Below, one piece after another: positions 8,580-17,730 of a DNA stretch of 64,000 nt. The notes under the pieces are model-generated. The model did not search any database. It was not told where the DNA came from and worked only from the letters and a program-made list of their open reading frames with translations. Origin of the DNA: an uncultured Ruminococcus sp. (GTDB lineage: Bacteria > Bacillota > Clostridia > Oscillospirales > Acutalibacteraceae); NCBI GenBank assembly GCA_902789345.1, contig CADANT010000016.1, forward strand, positions 1 through 64,000, written 5' to 3'. Each line of letters opens with the position of its first letter. Within the stretch, counting starts at the first letter, position 1. The translations under genes were made by a program, and so were the position numbers.

Positions 8580-8715
8580 ACGACTACTAAGCGGAGGTGT
8601 TTCCAATGGCGAAAATTATGTGCGGTTGCAGCAGTTTTGTTATGGTCTGTGGAAACCTTGCGTTTTTTACAAGGCACAAGTGTAGGCTGTGGTAAATATA
8701 ACCGCAGCCTTTTAG
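8580..8715 (+). ncRNA. structured leader with attenuator before purE
   Basis: Starting just after the promoter, the RNA can form a long-range stem GUUUCCA (8599-8605) with UGGAAAC (8650-8656), a hairpin CCUUG (8656-8660) with CAAGG (8670-8674), and a 10-bp terminator hairpin (8684-8693 with 8701-8710) followed by a U-rich tail. UGCGGUU (8621-8627) is complementary to AACCGCA (8700-8706) in the terminator right arm and could act as an antiterminator. This is the layout of a transcription attenuator for purEFMNO-AICARFT-D. It does not match the purine, ZTP (pfl), PRPP or THF riboswitch consensuses as I know them. The ligand or trigger is unknown. Confidence 0.55.
8606..8695 (+). CDS. possible 29-residue leader peptide
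   Basis: ATG 8606 lies 6 nt after a strong SD (GGAGGTG, 8593-8599) and opens a 29-codon frame with four Cys codons that stops at TAA 8693-8695, exactly at the terminator loop. A ribosome finishing this frame would cover the terminator left arm and favour read-through into purE. The SD lies next to the GUUUCCA stem strand, so structure could control access to it. No run of codons points to a particular amino acid. It may be coincidental. Confidence 0.35.
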   Translation: MAKIMCGCSSFVMVCGNLAFFTRHKCRLW

Positions 8716-8816
8716 TTTTGTAATGTAGCTGTACTATTTACAAAACGCCTGTTTGCCATGTGCATACGAATAGGGCTTTTGGTTTATTTCTATGTTTAAG
8801 AAAGGAATGTTAGATT

Positions 8817-9314
8817 ATGAAAAAAGTAGCGGTAATTATGGGTAGTGACAGTGACTTTCCTGTAGTTTCAGGTGCTGTAAAAACATTAAAGGAGTATGGT
8901 GTACCTGTTGAGGTACATGTAATGTCGGCACATCGTACACCGGCACAAGCTGCCGAATTTTCTTCCAAGGCCAAGGAAAACGGTTTTGGTGTAATTATTG
9001 CTGCCGCAGGTAAGGCTGCACATTTGGCAGGAGTTTTGGCTGCACACACTACAATTCCGGTAATTGGTATTCCTGTAAAATCATCAACACTAGATGGACT
9101 TGACGCTCTTTTGGCTACTGTACAAATGCCAAAGGGAATTCCGGTAGCTACAGTTGCTATAGACGGTGCAGACAATGCTGCACTTTTGGCTGTACAAATG
9201 CTTGCTTTGTCTGACGATGCCTTGTCAGCTAAGCTTGATAAACTGAAAGCGGATATGGAAGCAGGCGTAATTGCCAAGGATAAGGCAATTCAAAGCAAGG
9301 TGAATGAGCTGTGA
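8817..9314 (+). CDS. purE: N5-carboxyaminoimidazole ribonucleotide mutase
   Basis: Class I PurE, 165 residues, converting N5-CAIR to CAIR in de novo purine synthesis. Signature stretches GSDSD (9-13) and SAHRTP (about 38-43) form the nucleotide site. The later AAGKAAHLAGVLAAHTT carries the conserved His of the AAHL motif. It is the first gene of the cluster. Its stop (9312-9314) overlaps the GTG start of purF by 3 nt (GTGA), so translation is coupled. No purK was found in the window, though class I PurE normally works with it. Confidence 0.96.
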   Translation: MKKVAVIMGSDSDFPVVSGAVKTLKEYGVPVEVHVMSAHRTPAQAAEFSSKAKENGFGVIIAAAGKAAHLAGVLAAHTTIPVIGIPVKSSTLDGLDALLATVQMPKGIPVATVAIDGADNAALLAVQMLALSDDALSAKLDKLKADMEAGVIAKDKAIQSKVNEL

Positions 9315-10777
9315 GTATATTGCAAGAAAAAACAGAATTATTAACTAAGGAATGTAAGCCGCAGGACGAGTGCGGTGTGTTTGGCATCTACAAAAATGAT
9401 GATGATATTAACACCGTTGCCGAGGTTTACAGCGGCCTTTTTGCTTTACAGCATAGGGGACAGCAAAGTGCCGGAATTTGTGTAAATGACAACGGTAACT
9501 TTAAATGCTTTAAAAACAACGGCTTGGTGTCAGAGGCACTTACGGTAGAGGGACTTGACGAGCTGCCAAATGGCAAAATAGCCATAGGTCATGTCAGACA
9601 CTCTATTTATACTAAGGACAAGCACGACTTTGCGGCTGTTCAGCCACTGCTTATGAGATACATAAACGGTTCGTTGGCTATTGCCCATAACGGAGCAATT
9701 ACAAACCGTGCCGAAATTCATAAGCTGTTGGAGCAGGGCGGAGCTATTTTCCAGTCCAACAGTAATGCAGAGCTTATTGCTTATGTAATTGCCAGCAACA
9801 GACTTCAAACATTTTCTATTGAAGAGGCTGTTTTAAAGTCTATGGATATGCTTGAGGGTGCATATTCTATGGTTATTATTTCACCTAGCAAGCTTATTGC
9901 AGTGCGTGACCCAAACGGTTTTAGGCCGCTTTGTATAGGTAAAATGAAAAACAGCTATATTGTGTCCTCCGAAAGCTGTGCTTTTGACAGCTTAGGGGCT
10001 GACTTTGTAAGAGATGTTCAGCCGGGCGAAATGGTTGTGATTGATGAAGACGGACTGCACAGCTATACTGAGCATTGCGGTGATAAAACATCAATGTGTA
10101 TATTTGAGCCTATTTATATTTCAAGGCCTGACAGCGTTATTGACCACCAGTGTGTCCATAATTTTAGAATGAATGTAGGCGCTGCACTTGCAAAGGCGTA
10201 TCCTGTGGAGGCTGATGTTGTCTGTGGTGTGCCTGACAGCGGTGTAAGCTGTGCAATAGGCTATGCCAATGCTACGGGAATCCCTTATGGTGTAGCAATT
10301 ATAAAGAATAAGTATATAGGCAGAACCCTTTCTATGGAGGGCAGCAACAATCTAAAGAAACGCACTCTTGAAATAAAAATAAATGTGCTTAAACCAACTG
10401 TAGAGGGCAAGAGGGTTGTTATTATTGACGACAGCATTGTTCGTGGCGGTACTATGGCGCATATTGTAGATTTGCTGAAAAAGGCAGGAGCCAAGGAAGT
10501 CCATGTTAGAGTGGCATCACCGGAGTTCCATGAAACCTGTTACTATGGTACAAGTCTGCCAGCTAAAGACCAGCTTATTTCACAAAAGCTTTCAAAGCAG
10601 CAGCTGTGTGAAAAAATAAATGCAGATTCCCTTGAGTTTATATCTTTGCAGGATCTTAAATCCTGTGCAACAGATAACAGTGTAAACTTTTGTACTGCTT
10701 GCTTTGACGGTAACTTCCCTACAGAAGTTCCTACTGAGCAGTTTGAAGATAAATTCAGCAAGAAAATTAAGAAATAA
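9311..10777 (+). CDS. purF: amidophosphoribosyltransferase
   Basis: First committed enzyme of purine synthesis, making phosphoribosylamine from PRPP and glutamine; 488 residues. The Ntn-type glutaminase nucleophile is C21 (CGVFG), so a 20-residue propeptide should be removed, as in the Bacillus enzyme. The PRPP loop is [13 protein letters not shown] in the C-terminal half. Cysteines near the C terminus (SCAT and CTAC) match the 4Fe-4S ligands of the Bacillus type. It starts with GTG overlapping purE. About 50 bp separates it from purM. Confidence 0.96.
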   Translation: MSILQEKTELLTKECKPQDECGVFGIYKNDDDINTVAEVYSGLFALQHRGQQSAGICVNDNGNFKCFKNNGLVSEALTVEGLDELPNGKIAIGHVRHSIYTKDKHDFAAVQPLLMRYINGSLAIAHNGAITNRAEIHKLLEQGGAIFQSNSNAELIAYVIASNRLQTFSIEEAVLKSMDMLEGAYSMVIISPSKLIAVRDPNGFRPLCIGKMKNSYIVSSESCAFDSLGADFVRDVQPGEMVVIDEDGLHSYTEHCGDKTSMCIFEPIYISRPDSVIDHQCVHNFRMNVGAALAKAYPVEADVVCGVPDSGVSCAIGYANATGIPYGVAIIKNKYIGRTLSMEGSNNLKKRTLEIKINVLKPTVEGKRVVIIDDSIVRGGTMAHIVDLLKKAGAKEVHVRVASPEFHETCYYGTSLPAKDQLISQKLSKQQLCEKINADSLEFISLQDLKSCATDNSVNFCTACFDGNFPTEVPTEQFEDKFSKKIKK

Positions 10778-10827
10778 TTATTATATGTTTTATTTATAAA
10801 AACAGGTATGTTTTACGGAGGTTTTTT

Positions 10828-11862
10828 ATGAAGAGTTTTAGTGAAAGCTACAAAGCGGCAGGCGTAGATGTAACAGCCGGCTATAAATCAGTAGAATTAA
10901 TGAAAAAGCATATTGCTAAAACAAATATTGACGGTGTTATTTCCGGTATCGGCGGTTTTGGCGGCTGTTTTATGCCTAATCTTTCCGGTATGGAGGAGCC
11001 TGTACTTGTTTCAGGTACAGATGGTGTAGGCACAAAGCTAAAGCTTGCTTTTCTGCTGGATAAGCACGACACTATTGGTATTGACTGTGTAGCTATGTGT
11101 GTAAACGATGTTGTATGCGGCGGCGCAAAGCCATTGTTCTTCTTGGATTATATGGCACTTGGCAAAAATGTACCTGAAAAGGTTGCAGAAATTGTTTCAG
11201 GTGTTGCAGAGGGCTGTGTGCAGGCAGGCTGTGCTTTGGTAGGCGGCGAAACTGCCGAGATGCCGGGCTTTTACCCTGTAGATGAATATGACCTTGCAGG
11301 TTTCTCTGTAGGTATTGTAGATAAGAAGAAAATTATTGACGGAGAAAGCCTTGAAGCCGGTGATGTTCTTATAGGCTTGCCGTCATCAGGCGTACATTCA
11401 AACGGCTTTTCACTTGTCAGAAAGGTATTTAATATTAACGAAGAAACAGTTAAGAAAACATACCCTGAGCTTGATAAGCCGCTTGGCGAAACACTTTTGA
11501 CACCAACAAAAATTTATGTTAAGCCGTTGCTTGCGCTTATTGAAAAGTGCAATGTTAAGGCAGTATCCCACATTACAGGCGGCGGTTTTTATGAAAACAT
11601 CCCAAGAATGTTAAAAGACGGTATGTCAGCAAAAATTAACAAGTCTGCTGTACCTGTTTTGCCGATATTTAATGTTATTCAAAAAGAGGGCAATATTTCC
11701 GAACATGATATGTTTAACACCTTTAATATGGGCGTAGGTATGGTTATTGCTATTGAGAAAAACCAGGTAGATACTGCACTTTCTGTACTTGCTCAGGCAG
11801 GCGAAAAGGCGTTTGTTTTAGGCGAGGTTGTTGAAGGTGACAAGGAAGTAATTTTTGATTAA
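10828..11862 (+). CDS. purM: phosphoribosylformylglycinamidine cyclo-ligase (AIR synthase)
   Basis: Converts FGAM to AIR with ATP; 344 residues, normal for PurM. Visible family stretches are GVDVTAGY near the N terminus, [14 protein letters not shown], the glycine-rich GGETAEMPG and HITGGGF towards the C terminus. SD is ACGGAGG. It follows purF by 50 bp and precedes purN by 76 bp on the same strand with no terminator between. Confidence 0.97.
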   Translation: MKSFSESYKAAGVDVTAGYKSVELMKKHIAKTNIDGVISGIGGFGGCFMPNLSGMEEPVLVSGTDGVGTKLKLAFLLDKHDTIGIDCVAMCVNDVVCGGAKPLFFLDYMALGKNVPEKVAEIVSGVAEGCVQAGCALVGGETAEMPGFYPVDEYDLAGFSVGIVDKKKIIDGESLEAGDVLIGLPSSGVHSNGFSLVRKVFNINEETVKKTYPELDKPLGETLLTPTKIYVKPLLALIEKCNVKAVSHITGGGFYENIPRMLKDGMSAKINKSAVPVLPIFNVIQKEGNISEHDMFNTFNMGVGMVIAIEKNQVDTALSVLAQAGEKAFVLGEVVEGDKEVIFD

Positions 11863-11938
11863 TTACTTTGAATAAGTATCTGTGAACCTACTTTTAAGGT
11901 GAACCGGTGCTTTTTATTCGATGTTTGGAGGCTTAGCT

Positions 11939-12568
11939 GTGAAGAATATAGTTGTTTTAGTGTCCGGCGGCGGCACAAATTTACAGGCGCTTATAGATGC
12001 CCAAAAGGCAGGAAAAATTAAGAACGGCAAAATAACCTGTGTAATATCAAGTAATCCTAATGCATATGCTTTGCAGCGTGCCGAAGCAAACGGCATTGAC
12101 ACAGCCGTAATCAGACGCAAGGATTATGCAGAATTTTCCGAGTACAGCAGTGCACTGATAAGCCTGCTTAATGATAAAAAAGCAGACCTTATTGTGCTTG
12201 CAGGTTTTATGACTATTTTAGGCGAGGATGTTATAAAAGCGTTTAAAAACAGAATTATTAATATCCACCCTTCACTTATACCTGCATTTTGTGGTGAGGG
12301 CTTTTACGGACTAAAGGTGCATGAGTGTGCTTTACAGCGTGGAGTTAAGGTTACAGGTGCAACCGCACATTTTGTAAACGAGGTATGCGACGGCGGGCCT
12401 ATAATTCTGCAAAAGGCTGTAGCAATAGAGAACGGCGACACCCCGGAGATACTCCAAAAGCGTGTAATGGAGCAGGCAGAATGGAAAATACTGCCTATGG
12501 CTGTGGCACTGTTTTGTGATGACAAAATTAAGGTTATTAATGATAAAACCACTGAAATATTAGATTGA
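11939..12568 (+). CDS. purN: phosphoribosylglycinamide formyltransferase
   Basis: Folate-dependent GAR transformylase, 209 residues. It begins with the Rossmann motif VLVSGGGTNLQ. The catalytic trio is present: N and H in INIHPSLIPAF, and D in the later VNEVCDGGPII. An in-frame ATG at 11921 exists, but GTG 11939 is preceded by SD GGAGG (11927-11931) at 7 nt and gives the normal N terminus, so I chose GTG. It is 26 bp upstream of the PurO-like gene. Confidence 0.95.
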   Translation: MKNIVVLVSGGGTNLQALIDAQKAGKIKNGKITCVISSNPNAYALQRAEANGIDTAVIRRKDYAEFSEYSSALISLLNDKKADLIVLAGFMTILGEDVIKAFKNRIINIHPSLIPAFCGEGFYGLKVHECALQRGVKVTGATAHFVNEVCDGGPIILQKAVAIENGDTPEILQKRVMEQAEWKILPMAVALFCDDKIKVINDKTTEILD

Positions 12569-12594
12569 ATTTTATAAGAGAAAGGGAGATACCA

Positions 12595-13311
12595 ATGGAA
12601 ATGCTTTCATTAGAAAAGGAGCTTACTGCTAACCCATATCCTGGCAGAGGTATTGTTATAGGTAAAAGTGCAGACGGAAAGAATGCTGTAATTGCCTATT
12701 TTATTATGGGAAGAAGTGAGAACAGCCGTAACAGAATTTTTGTAGAGGACGGCTGTGGCATTAGAACACAGGCATTTGACGAATCTAAACTGGAAGATCC
12801 GACACTGATTATATATGCACCGGTAAGAGTACTTGACAACAAGACTATTGTTACTAACGGCGACCAAACAGACACAATTTACGAATTAATGCAGCAGGGT
12901 AAAACCTTTGAGGAATCCCTTAGAACAAGAGAGTTTGAGCCGGATGGTCCTAACTATACACCAAGAATTTCCGGTATAGTCGAACCGTCAAGCAATGGCT
13001 TTGACTTTTCAATGTCAATTCTAAAGAGTGCAAACGGCAATCCTGACTCTTGCCAAAGATACACTTTCTCTTATGAAAATCCTTTAAGCGGACAGGGGAG
13101 ATTTATTCATACCTATAAGGTAAACGAAAACCCGCTGCCAAGCTTTGAGGGTGAGCCAAAGTTGGTGGAAATAGGCAACGACGATATTGATACCTTTGCA
13201 AATAAGCTTTGGACAGCGCTTAACGAAGACAACAAGGTTTCACTTTTTGTAAGATATATTAACCTTGAGGATAATAGTACACAAAGCAGAATTATAAATA
13301 AAAACAAATAA
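12595..13311 (+). CDS. IMP cyclohydrolase, PurO-like
   Basis: Protein of 238 residues resembling the PurO-type IMP cyclohydrolase family (first described in archaea, with homologues in Clostridia). It catalyses closure of FAICAR to IMP, the last step of the pathway. Characteristic pieces are PYPGRGIVIG near the N terminus, YFIMGRSENSRNR, and the FEPDGPNYTPRISG stretch. A longer frame from TTG 12565 exists, but ATG 12595 has SD AGGGAGAT just upstream. It precedes a stand-alone AICAR formyltransferase, so the two together replace bifunctional PurH. Confidence 0.88.
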   Translation: MEMLSLEKELTANPYPGRGIVIGKSADGKNAVIAYFIMGRSENSRNRIFVEDGCGIRTQAFDESKLEDPTLIIYAPVRVLDNKTIVTNGDQTDTIYELMQQGKTFEESLRTREFEPDGPNYTPRISGIVEPSSNGFDFSMSILKSANGNPDSCQRYTFSYENPLSGQGRFIHTYKVNENPLPSFEGEPKLVEIGNDDIDTFANKLWTALNEDNKVSLFVRYINLEDNSTQSRIINKNK

Positions 13312-13354
13312 TAAGCTTACTTACATTTTTGGTATTATATAAGGAGGATGTTTA

Positions 13355-14530
13355 ATGAAAGAGCTAGAGTTGAAATACGGATGTAATCCTAACCAGAAGC
13401 CGTCAAAAATATTTATGAAAAATGATGGGGAGCTTCCTATAGAGGTTTTAAACGGCAAACCGGGATATATTAATTTCTTGGACGCATTTAACAGCTGGCA
13501 GCTTGTTAAGGAGCTAAAGGCTGCTACGGGTTTGCCTGCGGCTGCATCTTTTAAGCATGTAAGTCCGGCAGGTGCTGCGGTAGCTACAGAGCTTTCTGAC
13601 ACCCTAAAGAAAATATATTTTGTTGATGATTTAGAGCTTTCACCGCTTGCAAGTGCATACGCAAAGGCAAGAGGTGCCGACAGAATGTCTTCATACGGTG
13701 ACTGGATTGCCCTTTCAGATGTATGTGATATTCAAACTGCAAAGCTGATTCAAAGAGAAGTTTCCGACGGTATTATTGCACCGGGCTATACAGATGAGGC
13801 TTTGGAGGTACTAAAGTCAAAAAGAAAGGGTACATATAACATCGTAAAGATTGACCCGGACTATGTACCGGCTGAAAAGGAGTATAAGGATGTTTTCGGA
13901 GTAACATTTGAGCAGGGCAGAAACAACCTGAAAATTGATGATGAAATGCTTTCTAACTTCGTAACAGAAAACAAGAACTTTACAGACGAGGCAAAGCGTG
14001 ACCTAAAGATAGCGCTTATTACTCTAAAATATACACAGTCTAACTCTGTTTGTTATGCAAAAGAGGGCCAGGCTATAGGCGTAGGTGCCGGTCAGCAGTC
14101 AAGAATTCACTGTACAAGACTTGCAGGTAATAAGGCAGATATTTGGTTCTTGCGTCAGCATCCAAAGGTACTTAATCTTCAGTTTGTTGATAATGTCCGC
14201 CGTCCTGACCGTGACAATACTATTGATGTTTATATTTCTGACGAATATGAGGATGTATTGGCAGACGGTGTATGGCAGCAGTTCTTTAAGGTTAAGCCGG
14301 AGCCTCTTTCAAGAGAAGAAAAGAAAGAATGGCTTACTCACCTAAGCGGTGTAGCACTGGGCAGTGACGCATTCTTCCCGTTTGGCGACAACATTGAAAG
14401 AGCTAAAAAGTCCGGTGTTGAGTTTGTTGCACAGCCTGGCGGCTCAATCAGAGATGACAATGTAATTGATACCTGTAACAAATATAATATGGCTATGTGC
14501 TTTACAGGTATAAGACTGTTCCACCACTAA
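13355..14530 (+). CDS. AICAR formyltransferase (stand-alone PurH-type domain)
   Basis: Protein of 391 residues that matches the AICAR transformylase half of PurH, without the MGS-like IMP cyclohydrolase half. It transfers a formyl group from 10-formyl-THF to AICAR. The motif SFKHVSPAGAAVA carries the catalytic Lys-His pair. Other conserved parts are YGCNPNQKP at the N terminus and GVGAGQQSRIHC in the second half. SD is AAGGAGG. It lies between the PurO-like gene and purD, so the final two steps are encoded by two neighbouring separate genes. Confidence 0.93.
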   Translation: MKELELKYGCNPNQKPSKIFMKNDGELPIEVLNGKPGYINFLDAFNSWQLVKELKAATGLPAAASFKHVSPAGAAVATELSDTLKKIYFVDDLELSPLASAYAKARGADRMSSYGDWIALSDVCDIQTAKLIQREVSDGIIAPGYTDEALEVLKSKRKGTYNIVKIDPDYVPAEKEYKDVFGVTFEQGRNNLKIDDEMLSNFVTENKNFTDEAKRDLKIALITLKYTQSNSVCYAKEGQAIGVGAGQQSRIHCTRLAGNKADIWFLRQHPKVLNLQFVDNVRRPDRDNTIDVYISDEYEDVLADGVWQQFFKVKPEPLSREEKKEWLTHLSGVALGSDAFFPFGDNIERAKKSGVEFVAQPGGSIRDDNVIDTCNKYNMAMCFTGIRLFHH

Positions 14531-14551
14531 TATAAAAGGAAGAGGTTACTT

Positions 14552-15817
14552 ATGAATATTTTAATGATAGGCTCAGGCGGCAGAGAGCACGCACTTGTAA
14601 AAAAACTGCTGGAAAGCCCACAGGTTACAAAGCTATATACAGCGCCTGGCAACGGCGGTATTTCCCGTGACAGCATTTGCGTTGATATTCCTGTAATGGA
14701 CAAGGAAAAAATGGTGCAGTTTGCAAAGGATAACAGCATTGACCTTGCATTTGTAGCACCTGACGATCCACTTGCAGCAGGTATGGTGGATGCATTTGAA
14801 GCAGCAGGCATAAGAGCTTTTGGACCAAACGCAAAGGCAGCTGTAATTGAAGCCAGCAAGGTTTTTTCAAAAGACCTTATGAAGAAGTATAACATTCCTA
14901 CAGCAGAGTACGAGGTTTTTGACAATGCACAAAAAGCTGTAGAATACATAGAAAACAGAAACGAATTCCCTGTAGTAGTTAAGGCAGACGGACTGGCATT
15001 GGGTAAAGGCGTAATTATAGCGCAAAATCTTGATGAAGCCAAAGCAGCCGTTAAGTCCATTATGGAGGACAAAAAGTTTGGTGAATCGGGCAATCATATT
15101 GTTATTGAGGAATTTTTAACAGGCCCGGAGGTTTCTGTACTTTCCTTTACAGACGGTAAAACAGTTAAGCCTATGGTATCTTCAAAAGACCATAAAAGAG
15201 CATACGATAATGACCAAGGTTTAAATACAGGCGGTATGGGTACAATCAGCCCAAACCCTTATTACACTGACGAGCTTGCTAAGGAGTGCCAGGAAACAAT
15301 CTTTGAGCCTACTATAAAGGCAATGGTTGCAGAGGGCAGACCGTTTAAGGGCTGTTTGTATTTTGGACTAATGCTTACACCAAAGGGACCAAAGGTTATT
15401 GAATATAACGCACGCTTTGGCGACCCTGAGGCACAGGTAGTATTGCCTAGACTAAAAACAGATCTTGTAGATATTGTTAATGCTGTTATTGATGAAAAAC
15501 TGTCAGACATTGACATTGAATGGTCAAACGATGCATCAGCTTGTGTTGTTATGGCAAGCGGCGGATATCCGGAGGCCTACAAAAAGGGCATTGAAATTAC
15601 AGGCCTAAATGACAAGGGAAATGTTGACGGTGCTACTGTTTATCATGCCGGAACTGTATATAAAGACGGAAAGTTCTTTACTAACGGCGGCAGAGTGCTT
15701 GGCGTTACAGCTACTGCACCAACTTTAGACGAGGCATTAGAGAAAGCCTATAAGGCAGTAGATAAAATACACTTTGACGGTGCACATTATCGTAAAGATA
15801 TTGGCAGAACTAAGTGA
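14552..15817 (+). CDS. purD: phosphoribosylamine-glycine ligase (GAR synthetase)
   Basis: ATP-grasp enzyme that joins glycine to phosphoribosylamine; 421 residues, normal length. It shows the N-terminal GSGGREHAL, the ATP-grasp core VVKADGLALGKGV, the metal-binding region EYNARFGDPEAQ and the C-terminal GGRVLGVTA. It starts 21 bp after the AICARFT gene with SD GGAAGAGG. Last gene of the cluster, followed by a terminator. Confidence 0.97.
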   Translation: MNILMIGSGGREHALVKKLLESPQVTKLYTAPGNGGISRDSICVDIPVMDKEKMVQFAKDNSIDLAFVAPDDPLAAGMVDAFEAAGIRAFGPNAKAAVIEASKVFSKDLMKKYNIPTAEYEVFDNAQKAVEYIENRNEFPVVVKADGLALGKGVIIAQNLDEAKAAVKSIMEDKKFGESGNHIVIEEFLTGPEVSVLSFTDGKTVKPMVSSKDHKRAYDNDQGLNTGGMGTISPNPYYTDELAKECQETIFEPTIKAMVAEGRPFKGCLYFGLMLTPKGPKVIEYNARFGDPEAQVVLPRLKTDLVDIVNAVIDEKLSDIDIEWSNDASACVVMASGGYPEAYKKGIEITGLNDKGNVDGATVYHAGTVYKDGKFFTNGGRVLGVTATAPTLDEALEKAYKAVDKIHFDGAHYRKDIGRTK

Positions 15818-15839
15818 TTATTTAGTTTTTACAAAAAAG

Positions 15840-15872
15840 AAAAGCTTGGTATTTGCCGAGCTTTTTTCTTTT
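15840..15872 (+). terminator. terminator of the purine operon
   Basis: A 9-bp stem (15841-15849 with 15856-15864, one G-T pair) with a 6-nt loop and a following T-rich tail, 23 bp after the purD stop. Confidence 0.85.
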
Positions 15873-15941
15873 GCTGTATAAATAACTTATTGCTTTAATT
15901 ATGTTTTATATTTATTTAAAATATAATGTAAGGAGGTTGTG

Positions 15942-17573
15942 ATGAGCGAAATTTTAAAAGATAAATCGAATTGTAAAAAAAGCAGCTTTTTTTCTTTCTT
16001 TTCAAAAGAATATTCTCTCAATAGCATACTGGTAAATTTGTACCTTGTTGCAATGTTTATAATTTTCCCGTTGTATTATACACAGCAGTACTCAAATATC
16101 CGCCATGACAAGTACGATGTTTTTCTGGTATTAAGTGCGTTGCTTGTAGTGGGGGAGGTTTTCTTGCTGTTTGCATTGGCGTCAAAGGGGAAAGCAAAGG
16201 AGAATATTTCTGCTTACAAAACCTTAACTACTACAGACTATGCTATGCTTGCTCTTTTGTTTGTTTATGTGGTTTCAACAATTTTTTCCGCATACAGAGA
16301 AGACGCCTTTACAGGTGAGGCAGGGCGCAACAACGGCTGTTTAATTATGATTGTATATGTTGCTGTATATTTCATAATTACACGGGAATTTAGTCACTGG
16401 GAATATCTGTTTGCAGCTCTTGCACTGGGTTCCGGCATTGTGTTTTTGCTGGCTGTGTTAAATTTTTACTATATTGACCCATTGAATATGTATGTAGGTT
16501 ATGAGCCTACTGATGTTGAGGACTTTTTATCAACCATAGGTAACAAAAACCTGGTATCCAGCTTTATATGTGTGTGTTTGCCTGCGTTAATGCTATTGTT
16601 TATGAACACTAAAAACAAGCTGTTGTCCGTAATATATTTTATTGCCGAAGTACTGGGGTTTTCTGCGTTAATGGTAGCTGACAGTGATAGTGGCTATGTT
16701 GGCTTTTTTGCATTGTTACTTTTAATTTTTGTTTACTATATAAGAAAGCCTAGTTATATGTTTAAATACTTCTTGTCGCTGTTTTCAATGCTGTTGGGGG
16801 CAAAAGTTTTATTTGTTTTTTCAGTGGCGGCACAGGGGAAAGTAAAGGAGCTTTCGTCAATTCCAAGCTTTTTTGTATATACAAACGGACTTTCATTTGC
16901 GTTAATTGCACTTACATTGGTTTTGTGTGGAGTATTTTTTATTATAGGCCGCAAAAATCCGGAGATACTGCTTCCAAAAGCGATTTTTTACGCGGCAGTT
17001 GCTGTTGTTGCAGCTTGTTTTTTAGCTGTTGTGTATATGATAATTAAGTATACTTTTATAGACACTACAAGCGAGCTTAACGGTATTTTGTCATATTTTA
17101 GATTTGATGACAAATGGGGAACTCACAGAGGTTATATATGGAGAAAATCCTTTGAAATATTCCTTGATGCCAATATTAAAGATAAGCTTATAGGTTGCGG
17201 CCCGGATACGCTGGTATATCCGTTTTCACCGTTTTTTGCAGAGCTTGCAAGTCGCTTTGGAAATGACTCTACCAACTGCGCACACAATGAATACCTAAAT
17301 TACCTTGTTACTACAGGTATATTGGGCTTGGCGGCGTATCTTGCTGTAATTGCTTCGTTTATAGTAAGGGCAGTAAAATACGCAAAATATAATCCGCTTA
17401 TAATTGTATGTGCCGGAAGTGTTATATGCTATTCAATACAGGCTATAGCTAATATAACCCAGCCTATTACAACACCGCTGTTTATTCTAATGCTTTGTAT
17501 AGGCGAGGCCTTGTGCAGACAGTGTAAAAATAAAAATACAGCCACTAAAAGTCAAAGTGTAAGTAACGAATAA
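15942..17573 (+). CDS. O-antigen ligase/polymerase-like membrane protein (Wzy_C)
   Basis: Multi-pass membrane protein of 543 residues with about 11-12 hydrophobic segments. A large extracytoplasmic loop (about 370-450) contains the Wzy_C-type pattern: GTHRGYIWRKSFEIF, then IGCGPDTL and the HNEYLN motif. This family joins or polymerises glycans on a lipid carrier outside the membrane. In a Gram-positive host it may act on a surface polysaccharide or teichoic-acid-like polymer. ATG 15942 is chosen over GTG 15939 because SD AGGAGG (15931-15936) is 5 nt before it. It is a single gene with its own terminator. Confidence 0.85.
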   Translation: MSEILKDKSNCKKSSFFSFFSKEYSLNSILVNLYLVAMFIIFPLYYTQQYSNIRHDKYDVFLVLSALLVVGEVFLLFALASKGKAKENISAYKTLTTTDYAMLALLFVYVVSTIFSAYREDAFTGEAGRNNGCLIMIVYVAVYFIITREFSHWEYLFAALALGSGIVFLLAVLNFYYIDPLNMYVGYEPTDVEDFLSTIGNKNLVSSFICVCLPALMLLFMNTKNKLLSVIYFIAEVLGFSALMVADSDSGYVGFFALLLLIFVYYIRKPSYMFKYFLSLFSMLLGAKVLFVFSVAAQGKVKELSSIPSFFVYTNGLSFALIALTLVLCGVFFIIGRKNPEILLPKAIFYAAVAVVAACFLAVVYMIIKYTFIDTTSELNGILSYFRFDDKWGTHRGYIWRKSFEIFLDANIKDKLIGCGPDTLVYPFSPFFAELASRFGNDSTNCAHNEYLNYLVTTGILGLAAYLAVIASFIVRAVKYAKYNPLIIVCAGSVICYSIQAIANITQPITTPLFILMLCIGEALCRQCKNKNTATKSQSVSNE

Positions 17574-17597
17574 TCATTGGCAGTTTTTTTCAAACTA

Positions 17598-17641
17598 ACC
17601 CGGCATCGCCATTTATAATTTGTGGCGACGCCGGGTTTTTA
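17598..17641 (+). terminator. terminator after the Wzy_C-like gene
   Basis: A strong stem, ACCCGGC (17598-17604) with GCCGGGT (17630-17636), extended inside by TCGCC/GGCGA after a one-base mismatch, is followed by TTTTTAT. Confidence 0.9.
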
Positions 17642-17675
17642 TAGCTGTGATTTATAATAATTATTGTAATTTAGG

Positions 17676-17709
17676 ACATAAAAAAGCACTGCATTAAATG
17701 CAGCGCTTT
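17676..17709 (-). terminator. terminator of the minus-strand pcrA-yajC block
   Basis: On the minus strand the hairpin AAAGC-GCTGCAT / ATGCAG-GCTTT (arms within 17682-17709, one mismatch) is followed by TTTTTTA. It lies about 20 bp after the yajC stop. Confidence 0.8.
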
Positions 17710-17730
17710 AGTGTGGCTAAGTAGAAAAAA

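Noticed and set aside
8438..8677. Minus-strand ORF opposite the purE leader
   Set aside because: No SD, and it lies across a plus-strand promoter and structured leader.
8580..8715. Known purine, ZTP (pfl), PRPP (ykkC) or THF riboswitch
   Set aside because: The conserved core sequences of these families as I know them are not present; kept as an unidentified attenuator.
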